Shown: positions 23,038 to 33,745, counted from the stretch's first letter. The stretch: DNA of 64,000 nt from Leptidea sinapis (GCF_905404315.1 NC_066265.1:33504501-33568500); one strand, 5' to 3'. Notes: generated by a model not told the origin, from the sequence alone. Program-made: numbers and translations.

Positions 23038-23420
23038 AAGAGGAAAACATGCGTATGGGGCACCTAATGATAAGTGATCACTGACGCCCACACTCTCGTA
23101 TAACACCTCCACCTTAGAAGGAGGCTTCTTCACACAGGATAGCGTTAACACGAAAACATTACTGTGTTTCGATTAGAAGGGCAACATAGCTCACTAGCTA
23201 GCTGAAATACCAGGGCCAAAGAGGCTTAATATCATAATATTATGTCTTAAAATGACGAGCGTAATTGCGATGCCGCTCACAGTTTTAGGTATTTTAAGAA
23301 TCTTGAGCAGCACTGCATTGTAACTGACAGGTCGTATCACATCCCTCGCCGGCCTTTTAGGTGTACACACTTTTTTAAAGGTTACCTTTCTATAAAGTAT
23401 CTTCTTGCAAACACCGCGAA
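23038..23420 (-). mobile_element. LINE-A 3' fragment split by R2
   Basis: On the minus strand, 23420-23339 gives the GCGGTGTTT...AAAGGCCGG block and 23109-23038 gives GAGTGTGGG, CAGTGATCACTTATCATTAG and the 3' end. Between them sits an R2 copy in the opposite orientation. Both parts are highly diverged. Confidence 0.65.
23110..23338 (+). repeat. R2 copy nested in LINE-A
   Basis: ACATTACTGTGTTTCG, GGGCAACATAGCTCACTAGC, ATTATGTCTTAAAATGACGA and AGCAGCACTGCATTGTAACT follow R2 order. It interrupts the LINE-A fragment around it. Confidence 0.7.
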
Positions 23421-23454
23421 TCTCATTCTAGTTTTGGTAGTACGTAGCAGTTTA

Positions 23455-23780
23455 TTTTCATATAAGAGTGTGGAACAGGCAAGAGGTTAACGTGATGAGA
23501 ATTGGTGAGGTAACTGTCCATGAACATCCGCAACAACAGTGTTGCCGGTAATTCAGGTGGGTGTATTATGGACTATGCTTATCATATCGGTTCGGGAAAA
23601 CTGCAGCCGGTGATTGATTCCACAAAGTGGTTGTGCGAGTCAGAAAAATTATTGCATAACGCGAAGTTGAATTCCAGACGTCAGCATGATGCGGGTTGCA
23701 TTCGCATTTTAAAATTATGTCCGCAGAAAGAGTCCTGAAAACCACTCGGTGGGGGCGCCACATATCCAGATGGTGAACAA
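23455..23780 (-). mobile_element. LINE-A3 C-terminal fragment
   Basis: The minus strand encodes NPHHADVWNST and LTRTTTLWNQSPAAVFPNRY, a diverged form of the LINE-A C-terminus, then a 3' UTR with CAACACTGTTGTTGCGGATG. Just upstream, a second HHLDMWRPHRVVF block repeats the same part of the protein, so two partial C-termini lie head to tail. The 111-codon frame at 23566-23901 is their fusion with flanking DNA and not a gene. Confidence 0.65.
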
Positions 23781-23785
23781 ACATT

Positions 23786-25605
23786 CTCGTGTGTTTGAAA
23801 TAGAAGTAAAAAACAACTTCAGTATAGATGACCTGATGATTAGCGAACAGCCATATTGAAATCAGATAAAAATTGTTAACTATAAATGAATAATAGAGCA
23901 CTTAGCTGCAGTTCGTATCTAGCCGACTATCTCGCCCCATTGGCGCTGTCAATTTTCCGCAAGAAGTGCGCGTGTATGCCCCAGTAACCCGCCCCGTCTG
24001 CGCACATTCCAGTTAGCTTCGATTGAATGTTTCATGCAACACATAATGCTGATATGTACGAGTAAATGATAAACTTGTTGCCATGAGAGCATCAAGATTG
24101 CTCCACATATTTAAATATAATATTAGCTCTGAATTTATATTTATATTAGCTATCTGCAACACAATTTTTTTAAAACGAATTGGTAATGGTTAGAGCTGCA
24201 CAGACGACTTCAGCTAGATGTATCGGGGACCTAAATATAAAAAGTGTCTCAGACAATGTATCCATATATTGTCAAGTATGACTTGACATGACAAAGATAA
24301 AGCCATTGCAAACACGAACGTAAAAACCATGCAATGGATCAAATGGAGCAGCAAGTCACTAGCCAGCCCAATTATAACCAGCCACTGGAAAAAGCAAATA
24401 ATTACCGCGGGTGTGGCATACAGCCTCTATTATATTATATGCTTACGGAGTACAGGAGCGTGACCAAATACTAGGCATGGATCCACCAATCTCTCTTGCA
24501 GCACACTAAAAAGGCTGCCAGATTTCGGGGACGGCCCTGTTTCAAATAAAGAGACTTAAATAACTGGCCTAATTAACTCAATATATGCTCTTGTACCCCA
24601 TTACAATTGAAGTGGTTTGGCTATGTAGGTACAGACATTGCTACTAGTAGATGAATGAAGTAAGTAGTTAAAAAGTGGACTTAGATGATGAAATTAAAGA
24701 TGATTAAGTCAAGAATATTTATTATCAGTAAAAGTACTCATGTAAAGATTTATGTGAGTGCATAAAGCCAGAATTCTATGTCAGGCATACGTCAGTTGAT
24801 GATACGGCAAACTTGGAAACAGCCACGATGATGATAAAGTTATCCTGAAGATGAGATTTGTTACACGTAAAGTATTAGCCGTTATATGCAATATCTATAT
24901 AACTGAGCTATTGCATATAAATAAATAAATAAATAAAAGGTATTTATTTCAGGCATAATAGAACCTATAGTTACAAAAAAATTTGGACACTGTAAAGGGG
25001 TGCCAAGTTAAAAGTAAAGTTAGACTAACTAAATCTATATAAATATTGCACATATTTGTGCAGTCATTTTTTGTTCTTGTCCATGTGAACAGAGATCCAG
25101 CGCTTAAACACTGGATTCCTGATGTCATCAGAGAAAGAGGCAACGCCAGACCATGAATAATAATAATAAATAAAAATATTTTATATATTAATAATTTAAG
25201 CAGTTTAAGGAAAACGTGCTTTAGTTTAAATTTGAAAATTCAACTAATAATTTGAAAATTATTAAATTATCATTACTATTTAGTTACTATCTTACTAACT
25301 TACCTACTGATATCAGTTTCAATAAGTTAACTAAACCATGATTAATAGCTAATATTTTTTCTGAGGCCACTATAAAAATGTCACATGAAAATTAAATTCC
25401 GGTCATAACTAACGTGGATAGTGAAACTCTTGTAATGTCAAATAATAATATAGTATTGGCGAAGTTAACATTATTCCTTGTACCATTATTCACTAAATGT
25501 CATACTTGAATGATTTGTAATATGAAAAGGGGGTTATGTTACGAGTAACACCAATAAGAGAGGTCTGCAACTGAATTGAATGATTATATACTTATCATAA
25601 CGATG
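23786..25605. other. unassigned DNA
   Basis: No gene is recognised. A patch near 24290-24640 vaguely resembles RTE C-terminal coding, but no continuous motif is readable. An (AAAT) run lies at 24918-24937. Confidence 0.35.
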
Positions 25606-25684
25606 ATGATAATATAAAAACAATTAAAACAAAGTACTAAGAGGTGTACTTTGTACTTTGTTTTAATTGTTTTTATATTATCAT
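25606..25684. repeat. perfect 32-bp palindrome with 15-nt loop
   Basis: Arms 25606-25637 and 25653-25684 are exact reverse complements, with the 15-nt spacer CTAAGAGGTGTACTT-like between them. Perfect arms suggest a recent fold-back element or gene-conversion-maintained hairpin. RNA from either strand would form a 79-nt hairpin. Confidence 0.85.
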
Positions 25685-26255
25685 ACACACAGGCATTTAT
25701 GCATTTTACTTGCAGTATAACTAGCCAAATTAATTCAATTTGATTGTGCTTTATTGTGGTTAATGAACTGCAGCAAGCTTGTTTGTTCTTCTGTTCTATC
25801 AAAAGTATCTCATTAGAAATTTAATGATTCCCTGACACCCTGCAGTGATTAATTGAAAGCAAACACCAATGGAAAACTCTCGCTCAAAAATCTTCAATCT
25901 AATTTAAAAGTAATTAGTTTAAAGTAGCAGCGGAAGTGTGGAGGTAAACACCAGGATTGTAGCGACTGGTCCCAAGATTTCATTTAAAAATAATGAGGAA
26001 CGCATACATTGCCAGGTGATTAAGACCGTGTCGTTATTTATTTAAGAAATAATAATTTCTTGAATTATATGGTTTGACTAAATATATTGATGTACCTAGA
26101 TGTGACAATCAAATAATAGTACTGTGCATGAACAAGATCACAATGTACAAAAATTGTTTCGAATAAACAATAAATAATAGTTTTAAAAAAACTAAAAAAA
26201 TACGCTTATATAGAAAATCCCACTAAAAAGAAAATAAATCTCAATAAATTTTAAT
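25685..26255. other. unassigned DNA
   Basis: Nothing recognised. Confidence 0.45.
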
Positions 26256-26560
26256 TAAAAATAGTGTAAGAAAAAATGATTTTATTGTAAAAAAAGCGTG
26301 GGGTGCATGATATCAATAGTTTTAAATATTTTGTGAACAGATATGAGTAGAAGGGTTATTTTGATAATATCCTGAAAATCACCCCACACTTTTTATACAA
26401 TAAAATCATTTTTTCTTAAACTATTATTTATTTTTCATTTTTTAGTCTTTTTTTTTTTTGTTATATTGAATTGTCATCGGTCCCTAATAAGTATGCCAAA
26501 TTTCAAGTTAATCCGACGTTTTGAAGGGAGTCAAAATCATGTTCAAATATTCCGTCAATC
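26256..26560 (-). repeat. R5 palindromic repeat
   Basis: Arms of about 50 bp (26256-26305 and 26380-26429) are roughly 90 percent complementary, sharing AAAATGATTTTATTGTA and GTGGGGTG. The sequence to the right (TCATCGGTCCCTAATAAGTA and TAATCCGACGTTTTGAAGGG) recurs at 3960-4100 and 9785-9910. This is a dispersed fold-back repeat and encodes no protein. Confidence 0.65.
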
Positions 26561-26694
26561 AATACAATATTGTGTGAGTTATAGTTTCTATTTTGTTCGT
26601 TGATCGCATGTAACGATTCGTCGTTTGTGATCGTAATTTTTATTAGGAACTTTTTCGTAATAACATCAGTAGTGGTAAGTTATATGCAAATATG

Positions 26695-27210
26695 GATCAA
26701 AATTGGATATGATCACTTATTAAACGTTAAAACTTGGTTAAAACTATCACCCATTCCAAAATTAATGCGTCAGTCAGATCTGAGACGAACGGGCGCAAGA
26801 ACTCAGCTGGCTACATTTTTTGTATAAAATTTCATTACAATCAAATTGATGATTTAAATAGCCTGAAGGCGGTCGGGTCGATACATTCCCGATTCCAGAT
26901 CGGTGGTATCATTAACAAAGTATTAAGTTATAGTAACCTTTACCACATGAAGTCTTTTAACAATTCTTTTTAATTTTGAAATATTATATTTGTTTTTAAC
27001 ATTTTCTGTGATCGTATTGTAAATTCATCGCCCCACAAAAGACTTATTAACTTTGAAACTTAATCGAGTAGTAAGCACAACAAGTTATTATGTTTGTTTC
27101 TAGTGTTAACATTATAATTATCACAGATTCTAGCAAATTCACTAATTTGCCATGAATATTATATTAAGATGCAACAGCTAAAATGTTTATTTCTTTAAAT
27201 TTTTCAATAA
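26695..27210 (-). mobile_element. LINE-B 3' fragment
   Basis: It matches the 49068-49620 copy in the same orientation: GACGAACGGGCGCAAGAACT, GGTGGTATCATTAACAAAGT, TTTTCTGTGATCGTATTGTA, CGCCCCACAAAAGACTTATT and AGTGTTAACATTATAATTAT. It is the last about 100 codons plus 3' UTR, with stops. Confidence 0.8.
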
Positions 27211-27611
27211 AAATTAATAATATGACGATATGTTATATATATTATATAACTGCAAACGTCGCACAGAACTAAAATCTGAAAAAATACAAAGGTGTAGTTT
27301 TTATGTAAAATATTACTTACTTTGTAAAAAGATTGAACAATTATAAATGATTTTATACGGGATAAAGAATTCTACACATTATATATAATGCATAAAATGA
27401 TCACCATAATCAGATTATTATTCAACAAAAGTTGTGGTCACCCAATTATTATATAAATGCTGTTTTTTCTAACAAACATTTTGACGTTACCTTCTTCAAG
27501 TCAGAAGCCTTTGGCCTTTATTAAATCCGGGCTGTCAACCAAACCTCTACGGTATCAACCTGAAATTCATTTGAATTTTTTTAACATTCTCTAGTATATT
27601 GACAGTCTGAT
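27211..27611. other. unassigned DNA
   Basis: Nothing recognised. Confidence 0.45.
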
Positions 27612-27682
27612 GTTGAATTATAAAATACTAGCGTATAGACGAACAAAGTGTGCAACTCACAAAACACCTCTTACGGAGATAC

Positions 27683-29766
27683 ATTTTTTTTGCCCTGTGC
27701 TGCCTCGGAGCGTAAAAAGAATAGGGTAGTCCCAGGTCCAAGGGTGTCGTAAGAGGCGACTACGGGCTTTTTGAAAGTGGGAGAGTCACGCTGCTGTCTT
27801 TAGACGTCAGCACAATCGGGCCAGACTCGTCCGGGTTACTTACCACACTCGCACAGAATACCGGCGTGAAGTAGCGGCCTAGTGCCGCTATGTTTCGCAT
27901 AGGTTAGTGTCGAGGACCGGAGGCCATTCCCCCCCGTCCTTCCCCCCCCCCCCCCCCAACAAAATATGAGAGCGGTCCTAAAAAATAAATTACCCCAGGA
28001 GGGTACCGGCTCTTGTAGAGCCGGAGAATCACTCCCCGAGCATTCGCGCTCGGGCTGCCCCTCGTATTCTGGGGAGGGCACAGTACCGCGTATGTCACAG
28101 GACAAACAGGGCAGCAACAGTTCCGACAGAAAACTGTTAGGCGAGCTCTGTTTTCGTTGGACGTCAGGAAGTCGAGCGGGCCGGATGGCATTTCTCCAAT
28201 CGTGCTTAGAACGTGTGCCCCTGAGTTGACGCCGGTGCTAACGCGTTTATTCCGGCACTCTTATTCAAAAGGCGTAGTCCCTGATTCGTGGAAGTCAGCC
28301 CTTGTCCATCCGATCCCAAAAAAAGGAGACAGTTCGGATCCGGCAAACTACAGGCCTATTGCTATTACCTCCCTACTCTCCAAAATTATGGAGAGCATAA
28401 TTAACCGCCAGCTCTTGGTATACCTTGAGGGTCACCAGTTGATCAACGACCGGCAGTACGGCTTTCGCCATGGTCGGTCGACTGGCGATCTTCTGGTATA
28501 CCTAACACACAGATGGGCGGCGGCTATTGAAAGCAAGGGGGAAGGCCTGGCAGTTGGTCTGGATATAGCGAAGGCCTTTGATCGTGTATGGCACAAGGCG
28601 CTCCTCGCAAAACTTCCATCTATTGGGCTTCCCGAGAGCTTATGCAAGTGGACCTCCAGCTTCCTCACTGGGCACAGCATACAGGTCGTTATCGACGGTT
28701 ATTGCTCGAATCCCAAGCCCGTGAACGCTGGAGTGCTCCAAGGCTGTGTGCTATCTCCCACGCTGTTTCTTCTGCATATCAATGATATGTTGGACACCGC
28801 CAACATGCATTGCTATGCAGACGACAGCACTGGTGATGCCGTATACACGGGCCATGCAGGTCTCTCTCGGGAAAACGTCGACCAGTGCCGGGTGAAACTT
28901 GTGTCTTCTATCGAGTCCTCTCTCGAGAAGGTCGCGGAATGGGGTAAGTTGAACCTTGTCCAATTTAACCCCCAGAAGACTCAAGTTTGCGCGTTTACCA
29001 CTAAAAAAACCCCATTTGCCGTATCACCGCTCTTCGAGAACACTTCCCTTAAAGCCTCGCCTAGTATCGGAATACTGGGTCTCGAAATCTCGAACAATTG
29101 CCAATTCCGTGGCCATCTGGAGGGCAAAGCCAAACTGGCTTCAAAGAAACTGGGCGTCATAAATAGAGCACGGCAATACTTCAAGCCGGCCCACATTCTA
29201 GCGCTCTACAAAGCGCAGGTCCGGCCTCACATGGAGTATTGCTGTCATCTCTGGTCTGGCGCACCCCAGTATCAGCTCGATCCATTTGACCGCGTGCAAC
29301 GCAGAGCAGCTCGAATTGTCGGGGACCCAGTACTCTGTGAACGGCTGGATCACTTGGCGTTGCGTAGAGACGTCGCTACATTGTGTGTCTTCTACCGCAT
29401 TTATCACGGGGAGTGTTCCGAAGAGCTGTTCAACCTGATTCCTGCCGCCGAATTTCACCTTCGCACGACACGCCACAAGTTACGATATCATCCCCACCAT
29501 CTGGATGTGTGGCGGTCCTCCACAGTGCGGTTTTCAAGGAGCTTTCTTCCTCGTACCACGAAGCTGTGGAATGAGCTTCCTTGTGCGGTGTTTCCGGGAC
29601 GATACGACATGGGTACCTTCAAGAAAAGCGCGTACATCTTCCTTAAAGGCCGGCAACGCTCTTGTGATTCCTCTGGTGTTGCAGGAGAGTGTGGGCGGCG
29701 GTGATCACTTAACACCAGGTGACCCGTACGCTTGTTTGTCCTCCTATTCCATAAAAAAAAAAAAAA
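27683..29766 (+). mobile_element. LINE-A copy, internally deleted
   Basis: The element has a 5' end with AGAATAGGGTAGTCCCAGG, a short leader including a poly-C run at 27940-27957, then jumps to the end of the endonuclease-RT linker and a long RT ORF, 3' end and A-run. ORF1 and the endonuclease are absent. A 5-bp duplication ATACA flanks it (27679-27683 and 29766-29770; the first A of the right copy is shared with the A-run). It is the best preserved retrotransposon in the window. Confidence 0.85.
28157..29704 (+). CDS. LINE-A reverse transcriptase ORF, truncated at N-terminus
   Basis: This 515-residue frame is the C-terminal half of a non-LTR retrotransposon ORF2: reverse transcriptase plus a C-terminal domain. 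The frame is open upstream to about 28050 and reads VRRALFSLDVRKSSGPDG, so the TTG at 28157 is not a real start. Visible RT motifs are NYRPIAITS (motif 1), QYGFRHGRS, DIAKAFDRV (Asp136), GVLQGCVLSP (residues 192-201) and the catalytic YADD (220-223). The usual GVPQG is GVLQG here. The C-terminal region contains HMEYCCHLWSGAPQYQLDPF and NELPCAVFPGRYDMGTFKK. Without the endonuclease and ORF1 it cannot move itself. The clade is probably jockey/CR1-like, by motif only. Confidence 0.9.
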   Translation: MDVRKSSGPDGISPIVLRTCAPELTPVLTRLFRHSYSKGVVPDSWKSALVHPIPKKGDSSDPANYRPIAITSLLSKIMESIINRQLLVYLEGHQLINDRQYGFRHGRSTGDLLVYLTHRWAAAIESKGEGLAVGLDIAKAFDRVWHKALLAKLPSIGLPESLCKWTSSFLTGHSIQVVIDGYCSNPKPVNAGVLQGCVLSPTLFLLHINDMLDTANMHCYADDSTGDAVYTGHAGLSRENVDQCRVKLVSSIESSLEKVAEWGKLNLVQFNPQKTQVCAFTTKKTPFAVSPLFENTSLKASPSIGILGLEISNNCQFRGHLEGKAKLASKKLGVINRARQYFKPAHILALYKAQVRPHMEYCCHLWSGAPQYQLDPFDRVQRRAARIVGDPVLCERLDHLALRRDVATLCVFYRIYHGECSEELFNLIPAAEFHLRTTRHKLRYHPHHLDVWRSSTVRFSRSFLPRTTKLWNELPCAVFPGRYDMGTFKKSAYIFLKGRQRSCDSSGVAGECGRR

Positions 29767-29975
29767 TACAGAAAGGTATAAATGGAAACACAAATGACTG
29801 ACTGTAACCCATTTTAATTGACAATTTGTAAACAGTCGGCCACGCCTGGCATTAGCTCCTATATTAGTTTTGTGAATATTAAACCTCTAGCTAACACACA
29901 CATTGATAAATCATAATTAATCAAGTACTATCGGGCTGTCAGTTCATCTATACGTTATTGTATTCTATGTCTATG

Positions 29976-30844
29976 GCTGACACCGTCTACGTTCCGCTTT
30001 TCTCATTGTAATAGTAGAATAGTACTTATTTATTTTCAAATAAAACATTCAGTGTAATTTTATGTTTTTGTGTTTGCTTAGTTCTAATTAGATCTAAATT
30101 ATTTTTGCTATTTGTTATAAATTTCAATATTACTTTCAATTTTGTCCTGATAAAATTATAATGTATTGCTCGATTTAAGTTTGAATTTTAAAATTGTGTC
30201 TTTTTAATACTTGCTTCTGGTTCTTGCCAGTTATTACAACTACAGTTAGTTGTGGATTTATTTACAATAATATTTTATATTATTAATCAATGTTTATTGT
30301 GGTAGAAATGCTAATAATAATAAATAAACACTGTAAGCCCGCACTTCAAATGAATCTTTCAATCAAGTCATTCTAGTTTTATAAATCTTACAAAATGTCC
30401 TGTATCGTTGACCGTTTAACTGAAACAAACGACACCACAATCCATCACTTATCCGAACCACCTCGTAATCTCTGAAGAACCTTTATGTATTTTTAACGAC
30501 TTTACGTTTAAGTTTAGACGTAAAATAAATAGCGTGCCACTATTTATTTTTCTCATGCAACAAACGGTCCACGAATCACAGTGAGTCAGAATAATGTGAG
30601 GTATTTTAATAAGTAATATGTACGTCCTGTCCGAACTCCGAGACCGCATCAGCTTGAGCGCGGTGGAATGTAATAAAATTGTTAAAATAATTTTGTTTTG
30701 GAATACGTTCTCTGTGATTGATGGTACCAGAATTTTCTGTTGTGATTTTTGTTTCACAACGTCATTTCTATAGATTCTTAAAAGTTTTTGTGTGTATATA
30801 TATATGTATGGATATATACATATTTATTTATTTATAATCGCATA
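29976..30844. other. unassigned AT-rich DNA
   Basis: No gene or repeat is recognised. Confidence 0.45.
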
Positions 30845-31226
30845 TAAAATACTCACAGAATACCTTAATAATTATTTACGGTGTATGTGGATGATGATGC
30901 AGCTACTGTACTCAATAACTTTTGTATTAATTTACATTTACTTTTTTCACTTACTCGTGTAAGACATTGACTATTTGACGTTTGAGTGTGTTTGTTGCAT
31001 CATTTTTCATTTTACATATTATATTGTAATTGAAATGATTTGTAAATGGATGCAAATGTAAATCTTGATATAAAAGAGTGGCAATGAGTTTCTTGCTACT
31101 TCTTCCCATTAGCTCAACCCTTTACGAAGTAGCGGTAGATTCAATAAGAAAAATATTTTTTTTGACATTCATAAGTGTCATTTCCGTGACCTACATGAAT
31201 AAACTGATTTTGATTTGATTTGATTT
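30845..31226 (+). mobile_element. R6: LINE 3' UTR with TTTGA tail
   Basis: Non-coding 3' region with TTACTCGTGTAAGACATTGA, GCAAATGGATGCAAATGTAA, GAGTTTCTTGCTACTTCTTC, TTTACGAAGTAGCGGTAGAT and TTCCGTGACCTACATGAATA, ending in a (TTTGA)n tail at 31208-31226. Such short tandem tails are typical of some jockey/CR1-type LINEs. No ORF remains. Confidence 0.65.
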
Positions 31227-31375
31227 GATAAACTAATAAACAGAGAGCAGTTTTATTCCATCGGTTATAACTACGAATACTACATAACAGATCGGAATAA
31301 TACTTATATCAAAAATATTGATGATATTACGAAGAACGTGTTACTATATAATATATTTAGATTATTTATAACATT

Positions 31376-31605
31376 ACATTTAGTATGAGATTTGTAGAAA
31401 GATCATTGTATCGCACTACAAGTGACATCACTTACAATACAAAACTTTGTACTTACTAAGAAATAAATATTATTCAATTAAAAGATAGTTATATTACTTT
31501 GTTAGGTTAATAAATAATAACAGTTTCCCTTTACATCAGTACAAAGCTAAAATACAATTTTATAATAAGGAAACTAAAACTTTGTACTAATCTCATACTA
31601 AATGT
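31376..31605. mobile_element. MITE5, beside the mariner
   Basis: ACATTTAGTATGAGATT (31376-31392) recurs perfectly inverted at 31589-31605. The 230-bp unit is non-coding and ends just before the readable transposase. It may be an insertion that cut off the mariner's 5' end. No clear target duplication is seen. Confidence 0.55.
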
Positions 31606-32608
31606 GTGGGAGAGTTCAATATCAAAATTTTGAATACATCTCTGTCACATCGACTGTGCCGCTCGTCTTTAAATGCTTTTGGGAGAGAAGCACCTTGTTT
31701 GAGCACCGTGAGGCGATGGTTTGCTGAATTTGAGAGAGCTCCGGTTTCTTTACATGACGAATTTCGTGAAGAGCGGCCTTCAACTGCCGTCTACGAAAAT
31801 AATGTGGCTACTGTTAAGCGGCTAATTGAAGACAAACCGCGGATTACCTATGATACAATTCGAGGACTATTGGGGATTGGTATGAGCCAAATTCAGAAAA
31901 ATTTACACGAGTAATTGAAAGTTCGGGAACTTTGTTATCGTTGGATCCCTCATGAATTGACAGCGGAACAGAAGCGGGCTGGCGTGGAATGGTGCTCACA
32001 GATGCTAATGAAGTACGACCACAGGCATTCTAGTGCTGTTTATGATATTGTCACAGGAGACGAAACGTGGATTTATTGTATTGAACCCGAAAAAAAACAG
32101 CAATCTTGTGAATGGTTGTTTGAAAATGAGAACAGCCCAAAAAAAGTGAGGCAGGCGAGAAACGTGGGTAAAAAAATTATCGCATTTTTTTTCTCAGCTA
32201 GGGTCCTAGCTACACAATTCCACTTGAAGATTAAAAGAGTGTTAATGCCGAGTGGTATTCTACCATTTGTTTACCCAGGGTATTAAAAAAAGTTCGTTGT
32301 CATACATAATGACAACGCTTCTTTACACAGCCAACAAAACTACGTCATTTTTAGCTTCCGACAAAGTACAACTCGTCACCCATCCTGCACATACCTCCGA
32401 CTTAGCACCCTGTGATTTCTATATTTTCTCCAAAATCAAAGATTTGATGAGAGGTTTCACTTTTACCAATTCCGAAAAGGCAGTGATAGCGTTCAATCAG
32501 CACGTAGAAAACATGCCTTCAGATCTGTGGTGCTCCTGTTTTAAAAAATGGGTCGATCGCATGAAAAAATGTATAAAATGTATAGGAGAGTATTTTGAAA
32601 AGCAATAA
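31606..32608 (+). pseudogene. mariner transposase relic (DD34D)
   Basis: Three pieces make one transposase. The helix-turn-helix part has TVRRWFAEFE and RPSTA. The linker reads WIPHELT, the mariner WVPHEL signature. The catalytic part has TGDETWIY (first Asp), IHNDNASLHTA (second Asp) and HTSDLAPCDF (third Asp). Exactly 34 residues lie between the second and third Asp, the mariner DD34D spacing. An in-frame stop at 31912-31914 and a frameshift/stop near 32284 kill it. The N-terminus is missing against MITE5. The C-terminal KKCIKC...GEYFEKQ matches the usual mariner end. Terminal repeats were not identified. Confidence 0.9.
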
Positions 32609-32685
32609 ATATAATATTTTGGTTATAACATCTGGTTTTTTAAGTTAAGCAAAACTAAAAGTTTAGTTGTAGTTTGTGTGACCTG

Positions 32686-33177
32686 TATTAAGCTTAACGC
32701 CTGCAGACGTATTAATTTATATTATTACTAACGAAATTGAAACTAATCAAATTAGTAGTTGTCGTAACAGCGAAATGACCAAATGGTAAATAAGTTTGCC
32801 GATATTCTCGCAAACACAATATTCCGACGTTAGACGTTCGACAGTACTTCAAGTAATTGCCTCTCATCTCAGACGCCCAAGCCTTTGCATAGATGATAAA
32901 CGTTCTCACGCTTTCCATTCGCCCTATTTACTCGGAAAAGGCAATTTTTGATGTAATTATAGTTCCAGCTGGGTATTTGATTGAGTATTGTTATATGACT
33001 TGTATATTATATTGTTATATGAATATTATATTGTTATATGTCTTGTATATTATTGTTACAATTATAAACTACATTAAGACTTTATTTCGAGCCGTCATAG
33101 TTTTTTTTAATTGTCAAATAATCAATATGATATTATTAAATTTCATAAAATATATTATTTATTTGGGTATTTAATAT
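32686..33177. other. unassigned AT-rich DNA
   Basis: No gene is recognised. A TTATATGACTTGTATATTA-like sequence is repeated with variation at 32990-33055. Confidence 0.45.
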
Positions 33178-33665
33178 AAGAGGAGGTCGCGCAAGAGACT
33201 CACTTGATAGGAAGTGGTATGGCAGAATTGCAGCAGATGGCCTTTAAGTTGGAAGTATGCTCTAATCTTGAAGCTCCCTAATAGCTTAAACACATGGTCG
33301 GATTTGGTCCGGCCGAACCATGCGGTACGGTGGCGGACCATATAAGGTGGTACGTCGCATTGTTCATCGAAAAAAATTATTATTAGTACGAAATACGACG
33401 CCAGACCAATTGATGCGAGTGGCCTGATGGGCCGGCCTTGCCAAATCCGGCCATGAGTTTAAGCTATAAGTCGTAAGGCAAGAAGTTTCACGGAAGTCGC
33501 GTGGTTGTAGAATGCCAGACATCAACATAATTAGGATAGAATTCGCACTTCAACGTAATGCTCCGTGGTGATATTCCGCTGTGAGTATCAACCGGTAGAC
33601 CTAGTCTAAGTACTCTCCCTGATATATGCCATCGATAGAAGATGCAGAGAGGACCACATCAACCA
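33178..33665 (-). mobile_element. LINE-A2 3' fragment, split by MITE4
   Basis: On the minus strand 33665-33478 encodes decayed LCIFYR, YH-GE and YHHGAL blocks of A2. After the MITE, 33281-33178 continues with AGCTTCAAGATTAGAGCATA, CTTCCAACTTAAAGGCC and a CCTCTTATATTAAA end. The frame is destroyed. Confidence 0.7.
33282..33466. mobile_element. MITE4, PIF/Harbinger-like
   Basis: Terminal repeats TAGCTTAAACACATGGTCGG and the inverse CCGGCCATGAGTTTAAGCTA bound a 185-bp non-coding unit. TAA flanks both sides (33279-33281 and 33467-33469). A 3-bp TWA target duplication is characteristic of PIF/Harbinger transposases. It splits a LINE-A2 copy, so it is younger than that copy. Confidence 0.8.
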
Positions 33666-33745
33666 ACACTTAGATTATTACTAGAACAAGTTTGATTTTA
33701 TATTAACATACTTTTTATTATTAATTCTTTATTATTTATTATAAA

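Larger units (their letters stand above)
27612..29975. mobile_element. MITE3 copy interrupted by LINE-A
   Basis: The left end (AATACTAGCGTATAGAC, 27624-27640) and about 40 bp of interior stop at GGAGATACA. The rest of the MITE3 interior and right end resume at 29766 and finish at CTATGTCTATG near 29975. Aligned with 19185-19461, the two halves rejoin at ATACA, which occurs on both sides of the LINE-A copy. Confidence 0.75.

Noticed and set aside
23566..23901. 111-codon minus-strand gene
   Set aside because: It is two fragments of LINE-A-type C-terminus fused to flanking AT-rich DNA.
27966..28229. overlapping frames near the poly-C run as separate genes
   Set aside because: They are other frames of the LINE-A leader and RT linker.
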